In this document: in pieces, positions 25,751 through 34,441 of the stretch
Position numbering within the stretch: the first letter of the stretch is position 1
Layout of the letters: every line of letters begins with the position of its first letter
DNA from: Parvularcula sp. LCG005
GTDB taxonomy: Bacteria; Pseudomonadota; Alphaproteobacteria; Caulobacterales; Parvularculaceae
DNA: 64,000 bases
Assembly (NCBI RefSeq): GCF_032930845.1
Contig: NZ_CP136758.1
Coordinates: 2,495,001-2,559,000 of the forward strand
Direction: 5' to 3'
Notes under the pieces: model-generated
Databases searched by the model: none
Seen by the model: only the letters and a program-made list of their open reading frames with translations
What the model was told of the DNA's origin: nothing
Program-made: the position numbers and the translations under genes

Positions 25751-26055
25751 GACGGCCGCTCAACCGCTTCTTTCGTGCCCGCTTCCGCATCTTCGTTTCC
25801 CAGACCGAAGATCTTGGCAAACCCCAGAAGACCATCTTCCAGCACCGACAGTTTCAGGTCGTACACGACCTGATTGCCACGCTTTTCCCCTTCAATCAGG
25901 CCCGCTTCCTTGAGCACCGTGAAATGAGCGGACATGGTTGGCTTCGAGAAGTTGAAGTGCTCCGCCAACTCACCCGCAGTGCGCGGCCCATCGCGTAAAA
26001 GCTCAAGGACTCGGCGGCGGGTGGGGTCGGAAAGGGCTTTGAAGATCTTGCTCAT
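25747..26055 (-). CDS. ArsR-type autorepressor, SdpR-like
   Basis: 102 residues with an ArsR winged helix: IFKALSDPTRRRVLELLRDGPRTAGELAEHF, the recognition helix KPTMSAHFTVLKEAGLI and the wing KRGNQVVYDL. No metal-binding cysteines are present, which fits the SdpR subgroup and not metal sensors. The downstream SdpI-like gene overlaps it by four bases. A 16-base near-perfect palindrome lies 10-25 bases before the start (26065-26080), well placed for autorepression. Confidence 0.82.
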   Translation of the reverse strand: MSKIFKALSDPTRRRVLELLRDGPRTAGELAEHFNFSKPTMSAHFTVLKEAGLIEGEKRGNQVVYDLKLSVLEDGLLGFAKIFGLGNEDAEAGTKEAVERPS

Positions 26056-26064
26056 GAATTGTAT

Positions 26065-26080
26065 TTAGCTAATTATCTAA
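26065..26080. promoter_or_regulatory. Palindromic operator candidate for the SdpR-like repressor
   Basis: TTAGCTAATTATCTAA matches its reverse complement at 14 of 16 positions. It is AT-rich in a GC-rich genome and sits just upstream of the repressor start codon, where bound protein would cover the promoter or transcription start. Confidence 0.65.
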
Positions 26081-26211
26081 AATCCGTCAATAGCGAGATT
26101 GGATTGAGACTACTCACCACCCGCCCGAACGCGGCCTTTCAGTTGTACATGGGCGCGTCTTCTCCCTAAGACCGGTCGGAACGTATTTGCGCGAAGGGAA
26201 GCCGTGGTCCC

Positions 26212-26730
26212 ATGACCAGTTTTGATCTGTTCATCATTGTGACCATGGGCCTGTCCGTCTTGTTTGCCTGGGTGCGCGGCCTGTCCCGTGAGACGGTTAC
26301 GCTTCTCGCGATCGGTGCTGGCATCTTCACCGTACAGTTGTTTGGCACCGGCTTCAGCAGCCTGTTCGGCACAGGGGTGGCCGGGCCCCTGATCGCCCTC
26401 GCCCTACTTTTTCTCCTTGGCTTTGCCGTGGCATCCATCGGTCTTGAGCTGGTCGTCGCCCGCATCTGGGGACGGGATCCCAGCCGGCCAGATCGCATCG
26501 CTGGCGCGGTGTTCGGTCTCGTCCGCGGCTGGTTCCTGATGGGCCTTGCCCTTTTCGCTGTCATCCAGTTCCACGCCGGCGAAAAAGACCTGCCGCCGCC
26601 GTTCGGCAATGCGCTGCTGATCGGCCTCATCAAACCGGCCACCAACCTTCTCGAACGCTGGGGGCTCGAAGATGTTGACCCTGTTGTCATCGAATCGCCT
26701 GACACTGCCGCTACAGCTGAACGAAATTAG
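26212..26730 (+). CDS. cvpA: CvpA family membrane protein
   Basis: 172 residues with four membrane helices and the CvpA pattern FDLFIIVTMGLSVLFAWVRGLSRE at the start. CvpA is needed for colicin V production in E. coli and more generally for envelope integrity; the mechanism is not known. It precedes purF by 66 bases, a gene pair conserved in many proteobacteria. Confidence 0.9.
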   Translation: MTSFDLFIIVTMGLSVLFAWVRGLSRETVTLLAIGAGIFTVQLFGTGFSSLFGTGVAGPLIALALLFLLGFAVASIGLELVVARIWGRDPSRPDRIAGAVFGLVRGWFLMGLALFAVIQFHAGEKDLPPPFGNALLIGLIKPATNLLERWGLEDVDPVVIESPDTAATAERN

Positions 26731-26796
26731 TGCGTATTAGGCCTTTGATTTGGGCTTCAATCTGATAAAGGGCGCGCGACAGCGTCGGAGGCAGTC

Positions 26797-28350
26797 ATGG
26801 TTGAGTTTTCCCGTCAGACCGAAAACAAACGTCAGAGCGCTCGCGCGCGATTTCTTCAACGGGAACAACGGCGTCTGATCGACACGCCTCCTCTCCCCCG
26901 CGCCCTTCATGAGGAGTGCGGAGTATTTGGCATCATCGGCCACAGTGAGGAAAGTTCTTCGACGATTGCGCTGGGCCTCCATGCGCTTCAACACCGCGGG
27001 CAGGAAGCGGCCGGGATTGTCACCTTCGATCACGCCACCCAGAAATTTCACTCCGATAGAGCCGCTGGCCTCGTCAGCGGCCATTTTATTTCCGAAGACG
27101 TTCTGGATGCGCTGAAGGGCAGTGCCGGTATCGGTCACACACGATATTCGACGACCGGTGGCACGAACGTCAAAAACATCCAGCCATTCTACGCCGACCT
27201 TGATCGCGGCGGCCTGGCCATCGCCCACAATGGCAATCTGACCAACACGGTGACGTTGCGGTCACAGCTGATCCGCGAAGGCCGCATTTTCCACACGACC
27301 TCTGACACCGAACTCTTCCTGAAGTTGACGGCACAGTCGCGCAAGCTCTCCCTTGCAGATCGCGTGATGGACAGTCTTGGTGGTGTCGAAGGCGCCTATG
27401 CCCTGCTCGTCCTGACCGCCGATGCGCTGATCGGCGTGCGAGATCCTGTGGGCATCCGCCCCCTCGTGCTCGGCCGGTTGGGCAATGCCTATGTTCTGGC
27501 GTCGGAATCATGCGCCTTCGACCAGATCGGCGCTGAATTCATGCGGGATGTCGAGCCAGGAGAAATGGTCATTTGCCGTCGTGATGGCACGATGGAATCG
27601 CGCCGCTGTTTCCCCAAGCCACCCAATGCCCGCCCCTGCATTTTCGAGCTGATCTATTTTGCGCGTCCCAACAGCTTTGTGGATGGCAAATCGATCTACC
27701 AGCTCCGCAAACAACTGGGCGAGCGTCTGGCTATTGAAACGCCGATTGACGCAGACCTCGTTGCGCCAATCCCGGACTCCGGTGTGGCAGCGGCTATCGG
27801 CTATTCCAATGCGTCGGGCCTGCCCTACGAGATGGCGCTGATCCGGGGCCACTATTCGGGGCGCACCTTCATTCAGCCGTCCCAGCGCATGCGCAAGCTG
27901 GGCGTGGAGCGAAAATTGTCCGCCAATGCCGGTGTCGTGAAGGGCAAACGCATTGTCCTGATCGATGACAGTCTGGTCCGCGGCACAACCTCAACCGCCA
28001 TTACCTCGATGCTGCGCAAAGCCGGCGCCAAGGAAGTTCACTTCCGCATTGCCTGCCCACCTATTCGTTACCCCGACTATTACGGGATCAATACACCGAC
28101 CCGTGAAGAGCTGATGGCGGCGACCCATTCGGTCGAGGAGATTCGTCAGTTCATCGGCGCCGACAGCTTGGGCTTCCTCTCGCTGGAGGGCCTGTATGAA
28201 GCCTTGGACAAGGGCCCCCGGCACACTGAGTATCCGGCCTTTACCGACCACTGCTTCACCGGCGAATACCCAACCGCACTTGTCGACAAGACCATGCAGG
28301 ACCATCAGGCCCAGATCGAGCAGCTCAGCTTTCTGAAAGAAAGCAGCTAG
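26797..28350 (+). CDS. purF: Amidophosphoribosyltransferase
   Basis: 517 residues. The catalytic cysteine lies at residue 41 in EECGVFGIIGH, so the first 40 residues would be a removable propeptide, as in other PurF proteins made with one. The glutaminase domain includes GHTRYSTTG and AHNGNLTN; the PRPP-binding loop is VLIDDSLVRGTTS. It makes phosphoribosylamine, the first step of purine synthesis. Downstream of cvpA on the same strand. Confidence 0.96.
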   Translation: MVEFSRQTENKRQSARARFLQREQRRLIDTPPLPRALHEECGVFGIIGHSEESSSTIALGLHALQHRGQEAAGIVTFDHATQKFHSDRAAGLVSGHFISEDVLDALKGSAGIGHTRYSTTGGTNVKNIQPFYADLDRGGLAIAHNGNLTNTVTLRSQLIREGRIFHTTSDTELFLKLTAQSRKLSLADRVMDSLGGVEGAYALLVLTADALIGVRDPVGIRPLVLGRLGNAYVLASESCAFDQIGAEFMRDVEPGEMVICRRDGTMESRRCFPKPPNARPCIFELIYFARPNSFVDGKSIYQLRKQLGERLAIETPIDADLVAPIPDSGVAAAIGYSNASGLPYEMALIRGHYSGRTFIQPSQRMRKLGVERKLSANAGVVKGKRIVLIDDSLVRGTTSTAITSMLRKAGAKEVHFRIACPPIRYPDYYGINTPTREELMAATHSVEEIRQFIGADSLGFLSLEGLYEALDKGPRHTEYPAFTDHCFTGEYPTALVDKTMQDHQAQIEQLSFLKESS

Positions 28351-28425
28351 TCCCCTCGAGCCGCAAAGCTTTTGCTTTCCGACCACGAGCACATTAGGGT
28401 CTGATCAGGCTTTTCGGGACCCGGC

Positions 28426-29022
28426 ATGCACATTCTGGCACGGATCACCATTGCAAGTGTCGCGACATTCATCGCGGGGTTTCTGGTTTTTGCCGGAACG
28501 CTGCCCCGTGCGTCCCATTTCAATATTGAGGGCAAGGCCGCCGCATTCGGTGACCTGACGACCGATCAGATCGGCATCGTCGCACTGACCGGGGGCGGCG
28601 GGGCCCGCATCACACGCGCCGTGTCCCTGTTCGAAGAGGGCAAGGGAGACCGCGTCCTAGTTTCCGGCACCCACCCCAAGGTCACGAAATCGGACCTCAA
28701 GATGGCGGGCAGTGCTGAGACGCTCGACTGCTGTGTCGATCTCAGTCCGTGGGCCCGCAGCACGGTGGGCAACGGTATCGACGCCCGCGATTGGGCCAAG
28801 AAAAACGGCTATGCCGCGCTCTATATCGTCACGTCGGATTTCCACCTGCGCCGCGCCACCCAGGAACTGCGCGCCGTCGCACCCGAGCTGATGATCGTTG
28901 GCGTCCCGGTGGAAAATGATCTTGTCCCGGAAAAAGGCTGGCTGACCAACCCGCGCGCGCTGTCGCTATTGGGCAAGGAATATATCAAGTTCCTCCTTTC
29001 TTTTGTACGCACACTGATTTGA
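28426..29022 (+). CDS. YdcF/SanA-like DUF218 protein
   Basis: 198 residues with an N-terminal membrane helix and the DUF218 pattern: IVALTGGGGARITRAVSLFEEGKGDRVLVSG, a conserved SDFHLRR and a C-terminal KEYIKF. The family sits on the periplasmic side of the inner membrane and has been linked to envelope barrier function. It is followed four bases later by the acyltransferase, so both may be one operon with DUF2125. Confidence 0.83.
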   Translation: MHILARITIASVATFIAGFLVFAGTLPRASHFNIEGKAAAFGDLTTDQIGIVALTGGGGARITRAVSLFEEGKGDRVLVSGTHPKVTKSDLKMAGSAETLDCCVDLSPWARSTVGNGIDARDWAKKNGYAALYIVTSDFHLRRATQELRAVAPELMIVGVPVENDLVPEKGWLTNPRALSLLGKEYIKFLLSFVRTLI

Positions 29023-29025
29023 TCC

Positions 29026-29790
29026 ATGATCAAGGTCCGCTCAATCATCTTCAACCTGTACATGGCCCTTTGCGCGATTCTGATCGCCCTCTTTGGATGG
29101 TGGACACTGTTCCGCCGAGACTGGACACTTGCCTCGTCCCGGCTCTGGAACGGCATGGTCTATCAGGGCCTCAGATTTATCTGCGGCATCGATTCAGAAA
29201 CGATTGGTCGCGACCGCCTGCCTGACGGCCCCGCCATCATCGCCGCCAATCACCAGTCGATGTGGGAAACCGTGGCGCTTTGCGCGCAGCTGCCGCGGCC
29301 CTGCTTTGTGCTGAAGAAGGAACTTGGCGATATTCCGATCTTTGGCTGGTGGTGCCGCCGGTCCGGTTTTATTTTCGTCGACCGTAGCGCGGGCGCCGCC
29401 GCCCTGAAAAAAATGGTGCGGGATGCCCGCGTGGCGATTGATCGTGGCGTCAGCCACATCATCATCTTTCCCGAAGGCACACGCACCCCGGTCGGCACCA
29501 CGGCGCCCTTCCAGCCTGGCCTCGCGGCCCTGGCCAAGGCCATCAGTGTGCCAATTGTACCTGTCGCCCATAATTCCGGTGTGTTCTGGCAGCATCCAAG
29601 CGGCCGCAAGGTGCCCGGCACCATCACCATGGAATACCTGCCGGCGCTATCCCCCGACCAGCCCCGCGCCGCGCTGATGGCGGCCACGCGCGACGCCATC
29701 GAAACCCGTACCCGTCAGCTGGAGGCCCGCGGCATCGCCCAGCGCGCTTCGCAAATGACCGCTCAAGATCAGGAAGACGCTCCCTCATGA
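29026..29790 (+). CDS. PlsC-type lysophospholipid acyltransferase
   Basis: 254 residues. An N-terminal membrane helix precedes the acyltransferase block AANHQSMWET, where glutamate takes the place of the aspartate of HxxxxD, a variant seen in alphaproteobacterial relatives. Further blocks are GFIFVDRSAG, FPEGTRTP and VPVAHNSG. It probably acylates lysophosphatidic acid in phospholipid synthesis. The stop overlaps the next start by four bases. Confidence 0.88.
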   Translation: MIKVRSIIFNLYMALCAILIALFGWWTLFRRDWTLASSRLWNGMVYQGLRFICGIDSETIGRDRLPDGPAIIAANHQSMWETVALCAQLPRPCFVLKKELGDIPIFGWWCRRSGFIFVDRSAGAAALKKMVRDARVAIDRGVSHIIIFPEGTRTPVGTTAPFQPGLAALAKAISVPIVPVAHNSGVFWQHPSGRKVPGTITMEYLPALSPDQPRAALMAATRDAIETRTRQLEARGIAQRASQMTAQDQEDAPS

Positions 29791-30731
29791 CCGATGCGCC
29801 AAGACGTGCAAAGCGCCGTTATCTGATTATCCCGTTCGCGCTCTTCGGCATCTTCTTCGCCGCCTATAGCGCCCTGTGGGTCTACGGGCGGGGTATCATG
29901 AAAGACGAGATTGCCGCGTACATCGCCAATGAAGAATCGATGGGTCGCAAGATCACCTATGAGAGCATGAAGATTGCCGGCTACCCCTACAATCTGCGTG
30001 CGGTGCTTGATGATTTTGTATGGGAAGATCCCGGACAGTGGACATGGTCCGGTGAACGCCTGAACATCATCACCCTGCCCTATGACCCGTCCCGGCTGAT
30101 TTTCGCTCCGCGCAAAGCACAGAAATTGGTCGTGGACGGCAAGTCCTACGACATTGACGCTCGCGCGATCAATGTCAGCCTGTCTGATATGGCCTATGCC
30201 GCCGAAGCCAACGACTTCACCGCAACCGGCGAAGAAGGCGTGATTACGTTCAACGAGTTTCGGGCAAACTGGGACCTGAATGATGAAGGGGGCTGGGTGC
30301 TGGTCGCTGGCGTTCGTCAGGCGCGATTTGTCGACACCGCCGAGGGCATGATTGATCTGCCCTATATGAACCTTGCGCTGACACAGGGGGCCGATGCGAT
30401 GGGTCGGATCACCATCGATTCGGTCGAAGGTGCCGTCTCTACACAGACAATTCCCAAACCAACCCTCCTGAAGGCAAAGGGCCAGATCGGTCTTGACGGC
30501 CTCCAGCGGCCGGAGGGCAACATCACGATCACCGCGCGTGAATTGCCCGCGCTGTTTGATCTTCTCAAAACCTATGAGCTGATGGACGCCGAACAGGCGC
30601 AACAGGCGATCAATGCCTTTTCAGGAGGCAGTGGAGCAGACAGCGAGATCCCGCTGCCCCTGACCATGCGGGACGGCCAATTGCGGATGGGACCGATCGT
30701 TCTTGGGACGCTTGATCCAATATCGTTCTGA
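29787..30731 (+). CDS. DUF2125 family protein
   Basis: 314 residues: a basic start, one membrane helix (about residues 13-32), and a long periplasmic beta-rich region with DFVWEDPGQWTWSGE. DUF2125 proteins occur mostly in alphaproteobacteria and have no known function. Overlap with the acyltransferase gene suggests co-expression in an envelope lipid operon. Confidence 0.8.
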   Translation: MTDAPRRAKRRYLIIPFALFGIFFAAYSALWVYGRGIMKDEIAAYIANEESMGRKITYESMKIAGYPYNLRAVLDDFVWEDPGQWTWSGERLNIITLPYDPSRLIFAPRKAQKLVVDGKSYDIDARAINVSLSDMAYAAEANDFTATGEEGVITFNEFRANWDLNDEGGWVLVAGVRQARFVDTAEGMIDLPYMNLALTQGADAMGRITIDSVEGAVSTQTIPKPTLLKAKGQIGLDGLQRPEGNITITARELPALFDLLKTYELMDAEQAQQAINAFSGGSGADSEIPLPLTMRDGQLRMGPIVLGTLDPISF

Positions 30732-30736
30732 AGCCG

Positions 30737-31843
30737 CTAGGCCTGCTCGGCGTAACGGTGCAGCGCCTCTAGGAAGGCTGAGTTTTCATCGGTCGATCCG
30801 ATCGACACCCGCAAGTGATCAGGCAGATGGCTCGATGCCGTGCTGCGGATCAGGATGCCCTCGGCTTCCATGAACGACAGCAGCTGCTGCGCATCGTCAC
30901 CATGCCCCGCACGCGGACCAAACAGAAGAAAATTGCCGTAGCCATTGATCACGTCAAAGCCGAGCTGGCTCAGCGATCCGGCCACCCGCGCCCGCTCTTC
31001 CCGGTTATGCGCCCGATTTCGAGCAACAAACGCCTGATCCCTGATTGCCGCTTCAGCTGCCTTCAGGGCGGGGCCGTTGACATTGAACGGACTGCGCAGT
31101 CGATGCAGAATATCGATCAGGCGGTCCGGCGCATAGGCCCAGCCGACCCGCAGGCCCCCAAGCCCGTATATTTTTGAAAACGTCCGCATCATGATGACAT
31201 TGTCAGTGCCCTTGTCGATGGACTGGTCAACAAGGTCACGCCCGTCCGTGTAGTCATCATCTTCGACATATTCAGCATAGGCCCCATCAAGGATGAGGAT
31301 GATGTCGTCACGCAGACCGGCCCGCAATCGCACCAGCTCATCACGGCCCAGCATCGTGCCGGTCGGGTTATTGGGATTGGCGAGGAAGACGATACGGGTG
31401 CGCTCCTCCACCGCGTCCAGGATCGCATCCACGTCAGCGGTGAAGTTCGTCTCCGGGACAAATTTTGTATCCACGCAGGCGGCCTGCGCCGCCAGCGCGT
31501 AATAGGAAAAGCCATAGTCGGTCTGGAGGATATGATCGCCCTCCGCCGCATAAGCTCGAATGACCAGATTGATGATGTCATCCGACCCGGCCCCGACAAT
31601 CAGCCGCGCTGGATCCAGATCGTGGATTTCGCCGATGGCGACACGCAAGTCCGCCGATGTCCCATCGGGATATCGCGCGATCTTGGCCGCAGCATCTGCA
31701 TAGGCGGCCGTTGCCTTGGGGCTGGCGCCCAGAGCGCTTTCATTCGACGACAGCTTGATGATGCGATGCGCGGTCGTCGTGGCCTTGCCCGGTGTGTAGG
31801 GCTTGATTTCAAGCAGTCCCGGTTTCGGTGTGGGTGTCGTCAT
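30737..31843 (-). CDS. hisC: Histidinol-phosphate aminotransferase family protein
   Basis: 368 residues, a fold type I PLP enzyme. SSNESALGAS at the N-terminus, NPNNPTG, DGAYAEYV and the PLP-lysine motif TFSKIYGLGGLRVGWA are all present. It transaminates imidazole-acetol phosphate in histidine synthesis; paralogues can act on aromatic or arogenate-type substrates. It is not in a his operon. The ATG at 31843 lies 35 bases inside the DUF4328-like gene. Confidence 0.9.
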   Translation of the reverse strand: MTTPTPKPGLLEIKPYTPGKATTTAHRIIKLSSNESALGASPKATAAYADAAAKIARYPDGTSADLRVAIGEIHDLDPARLIVGAGSDDIINLVIRAYAAEGDHILQTDYGFSYYALAAQAACVDTKFVPETNFTADVDAILDAVEERTRIVFLANPNNPTGTMLGRDELVRLRAGLRDDIILILDGAYAEYVEDDDYTDGRDLVDQSIDKGTDNVIMMRTFSKIYGLGGLRVGWAYAPDRLIDILHRLRSPFNVNGPALKAAEAAIRDQAFVARNRAHNREERARVAGSLSQLGFDVINGYGNFLLFGPRAGHGDDAQQLLSFMEAEGILIRSTASSHLPDHLRVSIGSTDENSAFLEALHRYAEQA

Positions 31844-32537
31844 GACGCGGCCTCTCAACCATGCGGGTCCCGCGCCGCCCCCCTTTCCGCCAATAGGGCT
31901 GGACCAGCGCCATCTTGCGCAGGACCACCAACCCCAGTGCCGCCGTTGCGATGCTGAACGCGCCCGACAGAAGAGTGACAACCGAAAACCCAAAACGAAG
32001 TTCGGCCCCCATCAAGCCCAACTGGACGAGCGATACAAGCCACCAGATTGTCAGGACGGATGGCGCTCTGACCTCATCGAAGGCCTCCCCCGCCGCGAAG
32101 GCACCGTACAACCTCTTCAGGTCCTTGAGCGGGCGATAAAGGTTCGGGCCGGGGGTCATATAGGCCATGACAATCTGCAGCGGGGTCCGGCCAAAATTTT
32201 CAATCCGGTCAGCGTACAGATTTTTGACAGAGCGATCGAGCCAGTGGAACCAGGTGACACTGCCGATAAGCGCCGCGACGCCGAAGATGAAATAGCTGGC
32301 GACATACATGTCAGCGGCGACCGGGAACGCCTGGATCGGTCCCAACTGGCCGCGCGTCGTCACGAAGGCTGAAACCTCGGCCGCAAAAAGAAACAGATGG
32401 ATGACGAGATGGACCAGCATTGCGCCGGTCATGATTTCATACAGTGTCCGCACCCGCATGGGGTAACCTGCAAGGCGCAGGCTGAACCCCATATCAGCTG
32501 GGCTTTTCGACGATGTGTGTCGTTTGCGTTTTGTCAC
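31809..32537 (-). CDS. DUF4328-like membrane protein
   Basis: 242 residues with about five membrane helices. A middle loop reads NLYADRIENFGRTPLQIVMAY followed by TPGPNLYRPLKDLKRLYGA, similar to the DUF4328 pattern of aligned NLxRP and ExW/A motifs. No function is known. Several Met codons within the first 50 residues make the start uncertain. Its 3' end overlaps the hisC start by 35 bases. Confidence 0.65.
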   Translation of the reverse strand: MTKRKRHTSSKSPADMGFSLRLAGYPMRVRTLYEIMTGAMLVHLVIHLFLFAAEVSAFVTTRGQLGPIQAFPVAADMYVASYFIFGVAALIGSVTWFHWLDRSVKNLYADRIENFGRTPLQIVMAYMTPGPNLYRPLKDLKRLYGAFAAGEAFDEVRAPSVLTIWWLVSLVQLGLMGAELRFGFSVVTLLSGAFSIATAALGLVVLRKMALVQPYWRKGGRRGTRMVERPRHDDTHTETGTA

Positions 32538-32581
32538 GCGGGATGACTGGCCCTGACCAGTGAAGGAAGCGAAACGATCCT

Positions 32582-32687
32582 CTGCGGGGCGATTAACGAC
32601 ACTCCATCGTTATTTGCCAAGAGTGTCAATTTCACGTATCCGCGCGGGCTCGTTACACCTCCCCGCCCGCAGAAAAAAGGCATCGGC
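32582..32687 (+). ncRNA. Structured 5' leader of metX, candidate cis-regulatory RNA
   Basis: The leader has four perfect pairings. CTGCGGG (32582-32588) pairs with CCCGCAG (32666-32672), closing the element. TAACGA (32594-32599) pairs with TCGTTA (32607-32612). The loop CACTC (32600-32604) can then pair with GAGTG (32621-32625), forming an H-type pseudoknot, or GACACTC/GAGTGTC can form instead. GCGGGC (32644-32649) with GCCCGC (32665-32670) competes with the closing stem. The AAGG ribosome-binding site starts five bases after the closing stem. It does not match the SAM-II consensus as remembered. Confidence 0.4.
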
Positions 32688-33836
32688 ATGAACCGTCCGG
32701 CAGCGTCCAGTCAGGGTTTGCTTCCACCCGGCGAGGGTCAGCTCATGACCCTGCCCGACGGTATGCATCTTGATGGCGGCGGTCATCTGGCCTCTGTGAC
32801 AGTCGCCTATGATACCTATGGCACATTGAACGCTGATCGCAGCAATGCGGTGCTCGTCTGCCATCCCCTGACCGCCGACCAGTTTGCTGCCCGTGAGCAT
32901 CCTGTCACCGGCAAACCGGGGTGGTGGGGAAACATGATCGGCTCCGGTCTGACCATTGATACGGACAAATTGTTTGTCATCTGCCCAAATGTCCTTGGCG
33001 GCTGCATGGGCTCGACCGGACCACTCAGCCCCAACCCTCAGACCGGTGCGCCTTACGGCCTGCATTTTCCGGTCATCACCATCGGCGATATCGTCCGCTC
33101 GCAAGCCGGGCTGCTGGATGCCCTCGGCATCGACAAATTGCTGGCAGTCATCGGAGGATCCATGGGCGGGATGCAGGCGCTGCAATGGACCGCCGCCTAT
33201 CCCGAGCGCGTTGGCGCCGCAGCGATCATCGCATCGGCAGCACGCCACACGCCACAGAACATCGCCTTTCATGAGGTGGGCCGTCAGGCGGTCATGGCAG
33301 ATCCTGCCTGGCAGGGCGGCGCCTATCACGGCACCGGGCAATTGCCGCGCAAAGGCCTCGCCGTGGCGCGCATGGCCGCCCATGTCACTTATCTCTCAGA
33401 GCTGGCGCTGGACCAAAAATTCGGCCGCAGCCTGCAGGACCGCGCCGCTCCGACATTCGGTTTCGATGCAGATTTTCAGGTTGAGAGCTACCTGCGTCAT
33501 CAGGGCGCCGCGTTTGTCGATCGCTTTGACGCCAATGCCTATCTTTATATTACGCGGGCGACGGACTATTTCGATCTGGGCACCGATGCCGAACTGGCCC
33601 AACGGTTCAAGGGCACGCAGACACGGTTCCTGCTGACCTCCTTCTCGTCCGACTGGCTGTACCCCAAGAGTGAAAGCCGGCGTATTGTCCGTGCCCTGCA
33701 CGGTGCGAGTGCGGCCGTATCCTATGTGGAAATTGAGAGTGACAAGGGCCACGACGCCTTTTTGCTGGATGAGCCCGCTTTCGAGCGCGTGCTGCGCGGC
33801 TTCGTCCACTCAACGGTGGCGGAGGCCGGCCTGTGA
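32688..33836 (+). CDS. metX: Homoserine O-acyltransferase (MetX)
   Basis: 382 residues of the alpha/beta-hydrolase fold. The nucleophile serine is in [12 protein letters not shown] and the catalytic histidine in [12 protein letters not shown]; the oxyanion and lid region has [22 protein letters not shown]. The enzyme acylates homoserine as the first committed step to methionine, using acetyl- or succinyl-CoA. The MetZ gene nearby would accept the O-succinyl product, and MetX proteins paired with MetW are not all acetyl-specific, so the acyl donor is open. AAGG precedes the ATG. It overlaps metW by four bases. Confidence 0.94.
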   Translation: MNRPAASSQGLLPPGEGQLMTLPDGMHLDGGGHLASVTVAYDTYGTLNADRSNAVLVCHPLTADQFAAREHPVTGKPGWWGNMIGSGLTIDTDKLFVICPNVLGGCMGSTGPLSPNPQTGAPYGLHFPVITIGDIVRSQAGLLDALGIDKLLAVIGGSMGGMQALQWTAAYPERVGAAAIIASAARHTPQNIAFHEVGRQAVMADPAWQGGAYHGTGQLPRKGLAVARMAAHVTYLSELALDQKFGRSLQDRAAPTFGFDADFQVESYLRHQGAAFVDRFDANAYLYITRATDYFDLGTDAELAQRFKGTQTRFLLTSFSSDWLYPKSESRRIVRALHGASAAVSYVEIESDKGHDAFLLDEPAFERVLRGFVHSTVAEAGL

Positions 33837-34441
33837 ATATTCGTCAGGATCTCTCCCTCATTGCGTCGCTGGTTCCTGAACGGTCGACCGCCCTCGACAT
33901 TGGTTGCGGCGACGGATCCCTTTTGAAAATTCTGCGCGAACGGCGAGGCGTCCGCGGCTATGGTCTTGAAATCGACCCTGCAGATGTCAGCCGCGCCGTC
34001 GCAGACGGGCTGTCCGTCGTGCAGGGCGATGCGGACACGGACCTTCGCGACTATCCCGATGAGGCATTCGACACAGTCATCCTGTCCAATTCGGTGCAGA
34101 CACTGCGTCACCCTGAGCGAGCCATTTCCGGCGCCGTCAGGGTCGGTCGAAACGTGATTGTCAGCTTCCCCAATTTTGGACACTGGCGGGTTCGCGCCCA
34201 CCTTGCGCTGCACGGTACCATGCCGATGTCGCGGGAACTGCCCACACCGTGGTATGCGACGGAGAATATCCATCTGTGTACGATCAAGGATTTTCTGTAT
34301 CTCACCGACAATTTCGAGATGCAGGTGCGAGAAGCCTATCGCCTCAATCAGGGCGCGTCGCCCAAGCGCTTTGATCCGTCTGCACCGTTCTGGCCCAACT
34401 GGCGCGCTGAGGCCGCCCTTTTCGTGCTGTCACGCCCCTGA
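33833..34441 (+). CDS. metW: Methionine biosynthesis protein MetW
   Basis: 202 residues, a methyltransferase-like fold with [15 protein letters not shown] as motif I and [22 protein letters not shown] and [13 protein letters not shown], the MetW hallmarks. MetW is required with MetX for homoserine acylation in several proteobacteria. It is translationally coupled to metX by a four-base overlap. Its 3' end overlaps the convergent methyltransferase gene by 94 bases. Confidence 0.93.
   Translation: MNIRQDLSLIASLVPERSTALDIGCGDGSLLKILRERRGVRGYGLEIDPADVSRAVADGLSVVQGDADTDLRDYPDEAFDTVILSNSVQTLRHPERAISGAVRVGRNVIVSFPNFGHWRVRAHLALHGTMPMSRELPTPWYATENIHLCTIKDFLYLTDNFEMQVREAYRLNQGASPKRFDPSAPFWPNWRAEAALFVLSRP

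Noticed and set aside
32594-32672. SAM-II riboswitch before metX
   Set aside because: The pseudoknot layout is similar but the conserved GATTTAA-type loop and the GCTAAAAAGG tail are not present. Kept only as an unclassified structured leader.
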